From NCBI GenBank assembly GCA_028456385.1, contig JALNQF010000076.1, positions 1-64,000 of the forward strand: a stretch of 64,000 nucleotides of DNA, in the 5' to 3' direction. The DNA is from Ophiosphaerella korrae (taxonomy: Eukaryota > Ascomycota > Dothideomycetes > Pleosporales > Phaeosphaeriaceae). Below are positions 10,600 to 20,504 of this stretch, piece by piece. Within the stretch, counting starts at the first letter, position 1. Each line of letters begins with the position of its first letter. The notes under the pieces are model-generated. The model had not been told where the DNA came from and did no database searches. It saw only the letters and a list, made by a program, of their open reading frames with translations. Both the position numbers and the translations under genes were made by a program.

Positions 10600-10996
10600 C
10601 CCCGCCATCATGAAAACGGTTATCGCCGTGATGCTTGACTATATTCCGCACAACGTTCGGTATACTATCAATCCACTTGTTAATTACCGCTTGAGGGGTC
10701 TGGTGCCACTTATACGCCCATTGGTGACGGCATTCGTCCTCGCATGTTGATGGGGAGAAGTCCTTTGTAACATGCCCTCGAATCTATGGCCACGCATGCT
10801 CTTCAGCGTTGATATCAGGCGAATGCCCGGGCCAAGGGAGTTTCTCTATATGTGAGACTTCAATATATTCTATCGCGATCCTTAATTTGTGCGCTGGGGC
10901 GCCGTCTTCAAGGAGGATCGGAGCCCTGCCAGCATGCTCCAATGACTTGCGAAAAAACGCGATGAACTCAACCGCCCATAAGTCAGCCCCCCACAT
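10600..10996 (-). mobile_element. 3' fragment of a Tc1-type transposase gene
   Basis: On the minus strand, from 10996 downward, the translation contains ILLEDGAPAH and LPWPGHSPDINAEEHAWP. These are the second catalytic Asp and last acidic catalytic region of a DDE transposase. An in-frame TAG follows directly, and the reading then continues with further transposase-like residues (VINKWIDSIPNVV) to about 10610. The 5' part is absent: the fragment ends where the plus-strand relic begins. It belongs to a different subfamily from that relic, because its motifs differ (EDGAPAH against QDNAPIHT). Confidence 0.75.
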
Positions 10997-11004
10997 CGCT
11001 TATT

Positions 11005-12090
11005 TAGTATGGAAATCATAGCAAATCGTAGGCCGAATAGGGAGCTATCAGAAGCTGCGCGTTCGTCACTTATTTCGAAGTGGGAGGCTGGCGTTACTAC
11101 GGCGGAGCTTATACGCGAATTTGGCGTGCACCGCAACCTAATCGCTAATACTATCAAGAGGTGGAAAGAAGCTAGCACAATAAAATCAAGGCCTTATACT
11201 GGGCGTCCCAAGGCACTATCGAATCGCGAGAAAAGGACTCTACGCTACGTACGAAAGTATCCAAAGATTCAGTACACAGAGCTCATCAAAAAGTGTGGGC
11301 TAGAGGCTGCTAATGGACTACGTAAACACCCCTCTTGATACTCTTAAACGCGCAGGCCTAGGGCATCACAGGTGTAAGTTACGCCCTAAACTTATGCGCG
11401 GCGCTGCTCTCTGGCGCCTCAAGGTCTGTAGGAAATATAGAAACTTCAACTGGCGTAGGCGCAAAGTCATATTTTCTGACGAGTGCTCTGTTCAACGGGG
11501 CGCTGGGCGGCAGGCTGAGTGGTGCTTTAGGTTTGCGCACGGGAAGTACGACCCTATCATGATTACAGAGAAAGGGAAGCCTCGGCGTATGAGCCAGATG
11601 GTATGGGGCTCTATATGGGTGGATTGAAGAGGGCGTGTTGGTAGATCTCCTTTAGTATGGAGCGCGACTTCGAGTCTGAAAAACAAGGCTATTCAGACTG
11701 GAGCTATATACAAACGTTAAACAAAGGATTGCTACAAGATTATAAACCTGGGGACATATATGTACAGGACAACGCACCTATACATACCTGTAGAGAGGTG
11801 GTTGACTATCTCGAGGGGCATGGGATTTGGACTCTGGATTGGCCCCCTTACTCACCCGACCTCAATCCAATCGAGCACCTTTGGTGGGCTCTAAAAAGAT
11901 ACGTACACAAGCTCCATCCTGAGCTCTCTAAGATGGGCAACTCAGAGGCGGATTGAGAGGCACTACGAAGTGCTCTGAAGGAAGCCTGGCAGGCTATACC
12001 TAATAGTCTCATACGGAAGCTCATCTACAGCATGCCTCGACGTTTGGCGGCAGTACGAAAGGCAAAAGGCCTCCAAACAAAGTACTAAGA
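11005..12090 (+). mobile_element. Nearly complete but broken Tc1/mariner-type transposase
   Basis: The reading starts near 11009 with a homeodomain-like HTH (about 11050-11160). Then come FSDECS (first Asp, about 11475), QDNAPIHT (second Asp, about 11770), WPPYSPDLNPIEHLWW (about 11840-11890) and a C-terminus with MPRR near 12030. It is disrupted by frame changes near 11320-11340 and 11620-11660 and by a TGA at 11954-11956 in a probable Trp codon. This copy is far less decayed than the one at 1-1735 and serves as the reference for it. No terminal inverted repeats could be defined with confidence. It is not expected to be autonomous. Confidence 0.85.
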
Positions 12091-12278
12091 ATCTCAGGAC
12101 CTCCTTCTATCGGTTCTCATAGAAAATCTCGTACAAATACAATAAATTGCGGTTGGCAGAGCCCAAAAACCGAGTACCGAATTATTCTAAGTTCTCACCA
12201 CACGATCGATGACGGTAGGCGGCCATTATAGCTGCCAGCTTGTCCCATTCAAGTAAAGCTTATTCTACGAATGTATCC

Positions 12279-12860
12279 TCACCAAGTCTTGCCCCGGTCG
12301 TGCCCAACTCCCAGTCGCCCCAATTGAAGTCGGATCGACCAAATCTCATATAGAGCCCAGATAGACCGGGCAGTATGCAAAGTCCGCACTGCTTTCTTCG
12401 CGATTAGGTCTTTCTCTGTGAATTTGGCTGGTAGCTTGAGCTGCTCAAAGTCGCCTATTATGAGCCCATAATACTCAATTAGGACGGAATGGTGAACGTG
12501 CAAAAGGGCGGGGCTACGATGAAACCCTTGCCAGTCGATGATGCCAGTAATGTCTGTAAGTCGATCGTGATTGATGAATATATTGTCAAAGTGTAAATCA
12601 TTGTGCCAAAGAATTGAGGCGGTATATACATCGTCTTTTGGCAGAATATGCAGTAGGATGCGGAGGAAGTCCTATAGGGCTAACATTTTGGATGCTTTTG
12701 TTGGGTGGAGTCCTCCTGGATCATTGAAGATGCCTTGCTGGCGGTTACAAGGAAACTCGAAAGTATCGAGATAAGCAATCTCTCGCTTCGTGATTGCGAT
12801 CATGACTGATTCGACTGATTTCCCTAAAATCACCGCCAAGTTAGTAGGACCTTAATAACC
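12279..12860 (-). pseudogene. Fragment of an APH-type small-molecule phosphotransferase
   Basis: The minus-strand frame contains ILWHNDLHFDNIF followed by GIIDWQG. This is the catalytic loop (HNDLH, Asp as base) and metal-binding Asp of the aminoglycoside phosphotransferase/choline-kinase-like family that is widely expanded in filamentous fungi. An in-frame TAG at 12672-12674 interrupts the lobe before the catalytic loop. The N-terminal ATP-binding lobe is missing upstream of about 12860, where the sequence becomes AT-rich. CAG-to-TAG would explain the stop by a single C-to-T change. I read it as a dead remnant next to transposon debris. Confidence 0.7.
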
Positions 12861-13305
12861 TAATTTGCTTGACGAGTCCTTACATGGGCCATGATGAATA
12901 TCGAGTTCTCCTCATTTGTTATTAAATTATGAATGGTCAGTAATCGGACTAACACTAACAGTGTCAATGGCAAGTGAATTAACTACAGAGGATAACGCAG
13001 ACGGCTACTTGTAAGTAGTTACATTATATAACTAGTAGTTAAATTGTATAGCTATACACTTCGTGCTACGATAAAGATCACAGGCGCCATAACAACACGA
13101 ACATGGGAACGGATAGCGGGGAAATAAGCACGCTAGTGGAACAGCTAGACTGAAGGGGGCAGAGCACCAGTAGCGCAGCGAATGGCAGAAGGACACAACA
13201 TTACTGTAGAAACTCATAAAACCCTGAAGGCCATAAAGTGGGGCTTGTCCTCCTCCCTGGTTGATGTTAAACCTTCAACATTTTGCACCATTTTGTATAT
13301 TCTTT
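12861..13305. other. Intergenic, no gene seen
   Basis: AT-rich at the left. I see no motif or gene and no recognisable repeat; it serves as the upstream region of the coiled-coil gene. Confidence 0.3.
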
Positions 13306-14047
13306 ATGGCGCCATCAGATAAATACCCCAACTCCCAAACCCCAACCGGGAGTACCGCCGGCCAAGGTGGGGCAGCAGCAGCCCAAAAAGAACCCTTGGA
13401 ACAACGCATGGGCGAGCTGATGGGTCAAATCGGAGTCTATTCGACAAAAATTCTGTTATTGCGGAAGTCGTTGAAGGAAGCTAAGAATGCGAAGGATGTG
13501 GATCTACCTAATATTGATAGGTTAACGAAGGATTTAGAGGATACCGAGAAGGCGCTAAATGTGGCTACTACGGCGTTAGCGAATGGGAACGGGACAGGCA
13601 CTATACCAAATTACGTGGTACGTCTCTCGAGCAAAGCTGATCACATGAAAGCACTCAACCAGATACAGCTGGATGGGTTAGATGATTATGCAAGCTGTAG
13701 CTGATGCAACTTAGTCTAAGGATAGCAGTGCTAACCGTGGTTAAATATAGACAAACGTTGATCATGATAAAACTGTACAGTTGTTGAAACAAGCACATCT
13801 TGATGCACTGAAGTTATCGAACGCTGAGCGTACGCGATTGGAAGCACAGGTGCAGGATTTGAATGCCCGATTGGGTGCGGCTTCGGCACCAGGGGCCGAT
13901 GCGCTGGTTGCCCATCACAAGTGGTATCACCGTGAGTTCAAGCGAGAGGTGCATGAGCTTGGAAAGCAAGTGAGGTCATTGGGGCATAACCCAATCTACG
14001 ATGTTCGTTATGAAGATATTGGGAAGTTAGAAGCTTCCGATTGGTAG
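13306..14047 (+). CDS. Hypothetical coiled-coil protein
   Basis: I start at ATG 13306 (MAPSDKYP), which gives a Gly/Ala/Gln-rich head and then charged heptad-like segments (residues about 35-95 and again 130-190, for example LEQRMGELMGQIG and LKLSNAERTRLEAQ). Two exons are inferred: 13306-13689 and 13751-14047, giving 226 residues. The only intron that joins the two coding-looking frames in phase is 13690-13750, with a GC donor (GCAAGC), branch CTAAC and acceptor TATAG. The residues before position 13781 (VDHDKTVQ) look coding and support this. No family was recognised. Self-association through the coiled coil is inferred only. If the GC donor is not used the gene is broken after residue 128. 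Confidence 0.5.
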
Positions 14048-14705
14048 GGGGTCCCGGTGGGGGGGGGGGGGCGAAGCCCACAAGCGAAGCGCTGCGAACT
14101 ACTTTTTTTTTTTTTTTTTTTAGAATAAGATAGATTACAAGGTAATCGCCTCTCCAGGCACGGGTCTCGGTCTTATCCTGAACAAGAATCCTTGATCGCT
14201 TAGTCTAGAAGTACCGACCAGGGTGGCAACTTTGTACATTACTGGGCGCCGCCCTACCAATAAGGCTAGAGATGACCTGTTGCAATTTGGGAAGGCTTGA
14301 CGACCTAGAATATACAAGTGTATTTATTTAAAAGGCCAAAATGATCTCGTGGTGATGTTGTGGCTTCAGAGGCATTTTTCTCAATTGAAAGAAGCCGCTT
14401 CTTTATTAGGTATAAAGGCGACGACGCGTATATAATATTTAGCTTGAACAGCGGGGGGGTATACTTGATAAGGTATAGAAAATCCCTATTACGAATCTAA
14501 GAGACAGCCAGGTGCACTTGAACTATTAAAGTCACTCAAATTTGAAGTACTAGTCATCCGTTTCGCTACAGCGGGCGTTTCGCAACGAGAGGACTGACGT
14601 TACCTTGCCTCACGGCCTAGTGAGTGTGCCCCTTTAGAGCCTTCAAACCACCGTTCAAGTGTCCGGGGGCCTTTTTGAGATACCAACTGTGTAACTAAAA
14701 ACCAT
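14048..14705. other. Intergenic with homopolymer tracts
   Basis: A run of G lies at about 14058-14071 and a run of 19 T at about 14103-14121, just after the coiled-coil gene. The rest contains no gene or repeat that I can identify. Confidence 0.5.
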
Positions 14706-15263
14706 TCATCTGAAATTCTCAATTTGGTCAGCGAGATGAAGGGTCGTTCCCAACACCTTGAGTTTGAAGTCAGCGCTCTTCCAGAATGAATGTGTCGAAT
14801 GCAGTGTGCCTCTATTAAACAGTAGCTTTTGCGTGTTTGTAGGTACTATCTCGGTGGAGAACAGGATGTCGGCCACGTTTAAAATAATCCCGCTGTCAAA
14901 CTTAATCTCCCTAGCGCCCTCTACATATTTATGTGGTCTTAGGGAGTTCATTAAATGATCTCTCAGATATACCATGTCTCCAGATTTGTCGCCTGAAATA
15001 AGAGCTACGTACGTAGGTTTCGAATTGTTTATATCAGTGGAGCTTTTCATCGAAAAGAGCGCACCAAGCTCAGTCCCAATAAGGACGGGATTTAATCCAA
15101 GTCCGCTTTCAGCCGCCTCAAGCCATTCACCGATTGAGAAAAAATTGTCCCAAAGTAAGTAATTGCGTTCCTGATTGGATAGAAGACGTGTGTTAGGAGC
15201 GTTCGCTGCACCGTTCAACCATAGCCGGACATCATCTAAAATCCCCCTACGTGGAGGATCCAT
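14706..15263 (-). CDS. Hypothetical protein, unrecognised
   Basis: The open frame extends to 15317 but its first ATG is at 15263 (MDPPRRG), giving 185 residues. It could be the 3' exon of a longer gene, or a fragment, because the upstream in-frame codons before that ATG still look coding (FKYLPLSPG). No signal peptide or membrane segment is evident. Visible features are a Trp/Asn-rich start (LWLNG, LLWDNFF) and a GIILNVADILF stretch. It lies about 540 bases downstream of the ankyrin-HET gene on the same strand. I do not recognise a family and assign no role. Confidence 0.35.
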   Translation of the reverse strand: MDPPRRGILDDVRLWLNGAANAPNTRLLSNQERNYLLWDNFFSIGEWLEAAESGLGLNPVLIGTELGALFSMKSSTDINNSKPTYVALISGDKSGDMVYLRDHLMNSLRPHKYVEGAREIKFDSGIILNVADILFSTEIVPTNTQKLLFNRGTLHSTHSFWKSADFKLKVLGTTLHLADQIENFR

Positions 15264-15801
15264 ATGTCCCGGAGAAAGTGGGAGGTACTTGAACTTTATA
15301 GTAATTTCATTGTGCACATTGCTATATCAGCCCTAGGTTAGGTAATGTTGGGGTGATCGACTAAGATATATATAGCTAAGCTTTTTTATAAGAAGGTAAC
15401 GGAACTTTCGCAAGGAGGCTCCTGATCTACAAGGCTAACCAAGGTAAGGACAGTGTTGTATCAACCCTCTAGATTACCGTTTCTCCCTAGTATCATAGTT
15501 GACTTTGCCCCCTGTCGTCCGTAAGTGTTAAAAACTGTGTAATGTTTATCAAGTAACATTGCCTCAATCGTAGGACTGCGCATGAAACTACGCAGAATTA
15601 CCCTCCCACCTCTTTTAAGAACCTACATTAAAATTTGAGATCCAGGATTCAGCTGTGGGAATTCACCTTCATGGCCTTAATCTTGCGTATAAAAGCTTAC
15701 GTTACCAGCAGAAGCGTATCATACAATAATACTACTATAGGGGAGCAAGGAAGGGTGCATGGAGCAGTGTATTTTCATAAGCTTAATGCTTTGGTAGATA
15801 A
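15264..15801. other. Intergenic, no gene seen
   Basis: Between the orphan frame and the stop of the ankyrin-HET gene. No motif was identified. Confidence 0.3.
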
Positions 15802-18800
15802 TCACCCAAGGATAATCTTGATGGGCTCGGAGCAGTTCTCTTCCCAGATAGCCTTTGGGACACGCCCCGCAGCCCGCCGATACGCAATATCACCTTGGCG
15901 TTCGATCCAGAGCACATTGTAGAAATGATAGTCTCCCCCAGTATCACCATCCTTCACAGGATTCGAGGCGTCTCTCTCAGCATCTAGGGACCTGTTACCT
16001 CGAGCTGACCTCCAAGCTCGACGCGTGTTGTCTTGAAACATGAAAGGAAGACTCTTCCACCTTCTAAATATTCCATTCTCGCTGTCGTTTTCGATGCTGC
16101 CGCCTGGTAGAACCTGCTCAAACCAAATGGTCCTCAGCTCGTGGCGATACGAATAACTGCCGGTCTTGTCAATTTTCTCCTCGAACGCAGACTCTAGCTC
16201 CTCGCAGCTGACAGATCCTGTAGATATAGCAATTAGCTCAATTTCTTCGCCAGGTTCAACCTCGAAGTCATCCATTTGTCGGAGCAGCCCTGCTGATCTG
16301 CCCTGTCTGTTTTCGAGGCAGAGAACATGACAGATATCTTTGAAAACAGGACCTTCGGTAAATTGAGGAAGCTCAAAGACCGATGTTTTGAGACCTGCAC
16401 ATAGCATACCCTCATTTAGTGGCTTAAGAATTGCTCCAACGCGGAAGAAAGCCCGTGTTGCTTCGCAAGATAGGAAAGGCCAGATATTTTGATTCGAGGC
16501 CGTTGACGAAGCAGCACCATTGATAGGCACTGGATGTTTGAAACGGCTAGTGGTGTCGGACGAATGAGTGAAATAGACGCTATCACTCCCACTGGAAGGT
16601 TTACAACAGTCACCTGTATTTCGAGACCATCCTTTTGGAAGCTTGACATCTTGCTTTGTGCGGAGGTCCTTGTACTGTTCTAGTGTCACAGGTCCATCGA
16701 GTCGCAGCTCCTGTTGCATGTCTTCGGACAACACAGACCACCGCACGAGCCCTTGAGTCTGCCAAGTCAACGCTCGAGACTGGTAGTTTTCGCGATCGAG
16801 GTATGCGAGTCCAGTTCGAAGGCTGAAAGGATCGACTAGGCACTGCCAGCCGCACCACGACCATGAAGGGAGATTTCTGGGCGGTGCTACCGCACCTCCA
16901 TCTTTTGCGTATCTGCGCTTTGCTTTGCTAAATGGCTGCCACAGTAATACAATATCAAGGAATAATTGTGGCAAGCCACTGACAAAACCAAAAGGAAAGC
17001 TGCGCGTGAAAGAGTTCAGAATGCCAGAAAATGCTGGTAGGGAGTCTTGGGGGTAGGTGAGATCCCGGCTATTGTAAAGACATATCAGCTCAATGTACGT
17101 GCCAAAATCTGGCCAGGAGATGGACGACATCTGGCGCGCTATATCGTAGTATGGCCCAACGTACAAGCCGTTTGTCTCTGCATTCGACCCTGGAATCAGC
17201 TCGTGCTTATCCCAGACGCAGCGCTGGCAATCCCAAAACATGTCTCCGTCAACAAAAATGACGGCCCTCTTTGACAGGATCTGCTCTTGAAACGTCCACC
17301 CGCGGGTGGCCCACTTGGAATCAAGGAGATTCTGGTAAAGGCCCTCAATATATGCCTCGGCAGGTGACCGATTGAATGGCGCGAATCCACCCATTCCTCT
17401 CTTTTCAGTATTTCGCCGCATTCCGAATAGCCCTGATGATGTTGCGGCTATGATGGTAAAGTATGCGCCAGAGTAGATCTCATCCATATGCTCGACTTGT
17501 GTGCGCGTGTCTCCGTTGTCCTGGACAATGCACAGACAATCGACCCACAGGAACCTCTCTCTTAGCTTCCGTACGACATCGATAGCATCCTTTATTCCCT
17601 GAGACAGGTGAAGCGCAGCGGTTCCATTGAGATAGCCTGGCTTCTGAAATTGAGATAGATTGCTCTGCTTCAGCAACAGCCTCTCTGCCTGTGGAGGCTG
17701 TGCATTTGCTTCATCGTAATTCCAGACATAGCTTAGAGCTATGTATTGGGAGACTGTATGCCCTGGCACTATGCGTGCGTCCCAAGTGTCAATGACCCAA
17801 TCGGGGATTTGGTGCGGCCGCCGTTTTTGAACCGGGGTAGGCTGGCAGTAACCATTATGCTGGTCATCGCAGGCTTTGATCCATCGAGTGAGAAACCGAT
17901 AGACGATCTCGAGGCCCACTTTGGCCTTGAAGTCTACGTCCACCTTGCCAGTATCGCACAGTCGCTTCACAATCGCCTGATGCCCCTTCTCTGAAGCCCA
18001 CAATAGCGGCGTCATACCATGCTCATCCTTCGAGTCCGGATCCACTTTGCCGCTATCAAGCAGCAGCTTGACGATAACCTCGTGCCCGCTTCGTGCAGCC
18101 CATGATAGCGGCGTTTGACCTGACACTGTATCCTTCAGATCCGCGTTCACTTTGCCAGTATCAAGCAGCACCTTGACAACCATATCGTGTCCATTCCGTG
18201 CAGCCCACAGTAGAGGCGTCCCACCAAACTCATCCTTCAAATCCGGATTCACTCTGCCAGTATTGAGCAACTGCTTCACAGCCTGCAAGTGCCCGCTTCG
18301 TGCAGCTAACCACACTGGCGTCCGACCAAGCCTATCCTTCGAGTCCGGGTCTACTTTGCCGCTATCAAGTAGCAGCCTGGCAACCTCCTCATGCCCGCTT
18401 CGTGCTGCCCAAGATAATGGTGTCTGTCCTGACGCCGTATTCTTCAAATCAACGTCCACTTTGCCACTATCAAGCAGTAGTTTTACAACTTTATGGTGTC
18501 CGGCCTCTGCCGCTAACGACAGCGGTGTTCGGCGAAGCCTCGTATCTCCCGAAACTTCGTTAATTTTGTCGGTACCATTGCGCCCGTACTCCGAGGTCCA
18601 CCACAGCGGTATCAGATACCAGTCCCCCTCCGAGTCGGGGTCCACTCTGCCGGTATCGAGCAGGAGACTTACAATTGTCTCATACCCGTTTCCTGCAGCC
18701 CAAGACAGTGGTGTTTGACCTGACGTGTCCTTTGGGTCTGGACTGACTTTGCCAGTACCAAGTAGTACCTTGACAACCATATCGTGTCCATTTCTTGCAG

Positions 18801-19806
18801 CCCGTGATAGAGGCGTCCCACCCCACTCATCCTTACAGTCCGGATCCACTTTTCCGGTATTGAGCAGCAGTTTGACAACTGCCTCGTGTCCGCTCTCCGC
18901 AGCCCAAGACAGCGGTGTCTGACCTGACGTATTCTTTGAATCCGGATCCACTTTGCCGGTATTGAGCAGCAGTTTGGCAACTGCCTCGTGTCCGCTCTCC
19001 GCAGCCCAAGACAGCGGTGTCTTACCTGACGTATTCGAATCCGGATCCACTTTGCCGGTATTGAGCAGCAGCTTCACAACCGCCTCGTGCCCACTCTCTG
19101 CAGCCAACGATAGCGCTGTCCGCCCAGCTGTATTCCCAAACCAATCCCCCGTGTCCCTGTAGTCTGGGTCCACTTTGCCAGTATCAAGCAGCAGTTTCAC
19201 AATTGCCTCGTTTCCATTCTCTGCAGCCCACGATAGCGGTGTCTGACCTGACGTATCCTTTAATCCCGGATCCGCTTTGCCGGTATTGAGCAGGAGCTTC
19301 ACAACCGCCTCGTGTCCGCTCTCTGCAGCCCAAGAGAGTGGCGCCCGACCTGAAACTATATCTTTCGAGTCCGCATCTACTTTGCCAGTATCAAGTAGCA
19401 GTTTCACAACTGCCTCGTGTCCGCTCTTTGCAGCCCAAGACAACGGTGTCCGTCCTGACATTGCATCTTTCAAGTTCGCGTCCAATTTGTTGTTATTTAC
19501 AGACCACGGCAGCATTGACCAACCCCCTCCCGGTGTTCGATATGGCATACATTTTGAGTCTGCGTCCACTTTGCCGGTGTCGAGCAGCAGTTTTACAACC
19601 GCCTCGTGCCCATTCCCTGCGGCCCACGATAGTGGCGTCCGACCTGACATGTCCTTCAAGTCTGCGTCTTTTGTGTCGGTTTGGAGTAACGTCTTTACAG
19701 CCATCATGCGACCGTCCCCCGAAGCCAATGATAGAGCTGTCCGACCGTTATCAGCGTCCACCAAGTCCCTGTCCGCCGTACTGGTCTTGAATTGTAGCTC
19801 TGTCAT
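15802..19806 (-). CDS. Ankyrin-repeat/HET-domain protein (candidate non-self recognition protein)
   Basis: One uninterrupted frame of 1334 residues from a clear ATG. Residues about 10-640 are a long array of ankyrin repeats of the form GxTPLSWAAxSGHEAVVKLLLxTGKVDPDSKD, about 18 in number. Several neighbours are almost identical at DNA level (for example around 18842-19045). Residues about 690-850 are a HET domain: YIALSYVWN, LWVDCLCIVQDN, the QV..M..IY..A segment and ATRGWTFQEQILSKR. About 480 further residues form an unassigned C-terminal region. HET domains act in fungal heterokaryon incompatibility and trigger cell death when activated; ankyrin repeats would be the recognition surface. That role here is inferred from domains only. 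The HET domain lies after the repeats, whereas many fungal HET proteins carry it at the N-terminus. No intron is needed. Confidence 0.88.
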   Translation of the reverse strand: MTELQFKTSTADRDLVDADNGRTALSLASGDGRMMAVKTLLQTDTKDADLKDMSGRTPLSWAAGNGHEAVVKLLLDTGKVDADSKCMPYRTPGGGWSMLPWSVNNNKLDANLKDAMSGRTPLSWAAKSGHEAVVKLLLDTGKVDADSKDIVSGRAPLSWAAESGHEAVVKLLLNTGKADPGLKDTSGQTPLSWAAENGNEAIVKLLLDTGKVDPDYRDTGDWFGNTAGRTALSLAAESGHEAVVKLLLNTGKVDPDSNTSGKTPLSWAAESGHEAVAKLLLNTGKVDPDSKNTSGQTPLSWAAESGHEAVVKLLLNTGKVDPDCKDEWGGTPLSRAARNGHDMVVKVLLGTGKVSPDPKDTSGQTPLSWAAGNGYETIVSLLLDTGRVDPDSEGDWYLIPLWWTSEYGRNGTDKINEVSGDTRLRRTPLSLAAEAGHHKVVKLLLDSGKVDVDLKNTASGQTPLSWAARSGHEEVARLLLDSGKVDPDSKDRLGRTPVWLAARSGHLQAVKQLLNTGRVNPDLKDEFGGTPLLWAARNGHDMVVKVLLDTGKVNADLKDTVSGQTPLSWAARSGHEVIVKLLLDSGKVDPDSKDEHGMTPLLWASEKGHQAIVKRLCDTGKVDVDFKAKVGLEIVYRFLTRWIKACDDQHNGYCQPTPVQKRRPHQIPDWVIDTWDARIVPGHTVSQYIALSYVWNYDEANAQPPQAERLLLKQSNLSQFQKPGYLNGTAALHLSQGIKDAIDVVRKLRERFLWVDCLCIVQDNGDTRTQVEHMDEIYSGAYFTIIAATSSGLFGMRRNTEKRGMGGFAPFNRSPAEAYIEGLYQNLLDSKWATRGWTFQEQILSKRAVIFVDGDMFWDCQRCVWDKHELIPGSNAETNGLYVGPYYDIARQMSSISWPDFGTYIELICLYNSRDLTYPQDSLPAFSGILNSFTRSFPFGFVSGLPQLFLDIVLLWQPFSKAKRRYAKDGGAVAPPRNLPSWSWCGWQCLVDPFSLRTGLAYLDRENYQSRALTWQTQGLVRWSVLSEDMQQELRLDGPVTLEQYKDLRTKQDVKLPKGWSRNTGDCCKPSSGSDSVYFTHSSDTTSRFKHPVPINGAASSTASNQNIWPFLSCEATRAFFRVGAILKPLNEGMLCAGLKTSVFELPQFTEGPVFKDICHVLCLENRQGRSAGLLRQMDDFEVEPGEEIELIAISTGSVSCEELESAFEEKIDKTGSYSYRHELRTIWFEQVLPGGSIENDSENGIFRRWKSLPFMFQDNTRRAWRSARGNRSLDAERDASNPVKDGDTGGDYHFYNVLWIERQGDIAYRRAAGRVPKAIWEENCSEPIKIILG

Positions 19807-19910
19807 AGTTAAGTCCTAGTAACTCAAATGTGAAAAAGGGTGATGGTGAGGCCAGCTGACGATGGCTCTTGGCATCTCTGAGTGCGTGCAACCTGCAATC
19901 ACGTGTCGGC

Positions 19911-20125
19911 TGTTAGGACACGCAGCTCTACTCCACTACAGCAAACAACCAAAAAGGTTCGAATAATCAACAACGTTGATTATCGGAGTAGAACAGTATA
20001 TATTGTCCAAGGGCCCTAGACCCTTATAACCTTCGGCTTACGCGCTCGCGCAGCTACGGCCTGCAGCTGGCCTTAGGCCTAGCTTGCAACCTGACAGTAG
20101 TGGAGTAGAGCTGCGTGTCTTAACA
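19911..20125. mobile_element. 215-bp MITE-like element with terminal inverted repeats
   Basis: The left end TGTTAGGACACGCAGCTC and the right end GAGCTGCGTGTCTTAACA are inverted repeats of about 28 bases. The interior has no coding capacity. The size and TIRs fit a miniature inverted-repeat transposable element. A target-site duplication was not evident from the flanks. A second, inverted copy lies at 20333-20504. Confidence 0.7.
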
Positions 20126-20332
20126 TAATAGTCAACAACACCCGACCGGTGCGGGGTAGTTGAGCTGAGTGCGTCAGTTCGACCCCGCCAACAGTCAGTT
20201 CAGCTTCAGCCCGCCATTTTAAGCCGAAACGCGGCTGTGTGCCAGCCAATGATGCATTGTAGCTGCTTGGAGGTCCATTATTACTGCCCGTAGTAGCGCT
20301 CGGCCCCGAGCGCTGCAGAGAAGGGAGATATT

Positions 20333-20504
20333 GTTAGGTTGCAAGCTAGGCCTAAGGCCAGCTGCAGAGCGCGTAAGCCGAAGGTCATAAGGGTCTAGGG
20401 CACTTGAACGATATATACTGTTCTACTCTGATAATCAGCGTTGTTGATTATTCGAACCTTTTTGGTTGTTTGTCGTAGTGGAGTAGAGCTGCGTGTCTTG
20501 ACAA
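20333..20504. mobile_element. Truncated inverted copy of the MITE-like element
   Basis: This is nearly the reverse complement of 19911 to about 20090 (shared GCAAGCTAGGCCTAAGGCCA and AATCAACAACG in opposite sense). It lacks about 28 bases of one terminus. With the first copy it forms a foldback structure of about 594 bases, the 20126-20332 spacer being unrelated and GC-richer. Confidence 0.75.

Noticed and set aside
18152..19819. Plus-strand open frames opposite the ankyrin repeats
   Set aside because: They are antisense to the repeat array and simply mirror its periodicity (Ser/Leu-rich).
19950..19970. B-box-like GGTTCGAATAA in the MITE-like element, suggesting a tRNA-derived SINE
   Set aside because: No A box at the right distance and no tRNA fold; the terminal inverted repeats point to a DNA element.
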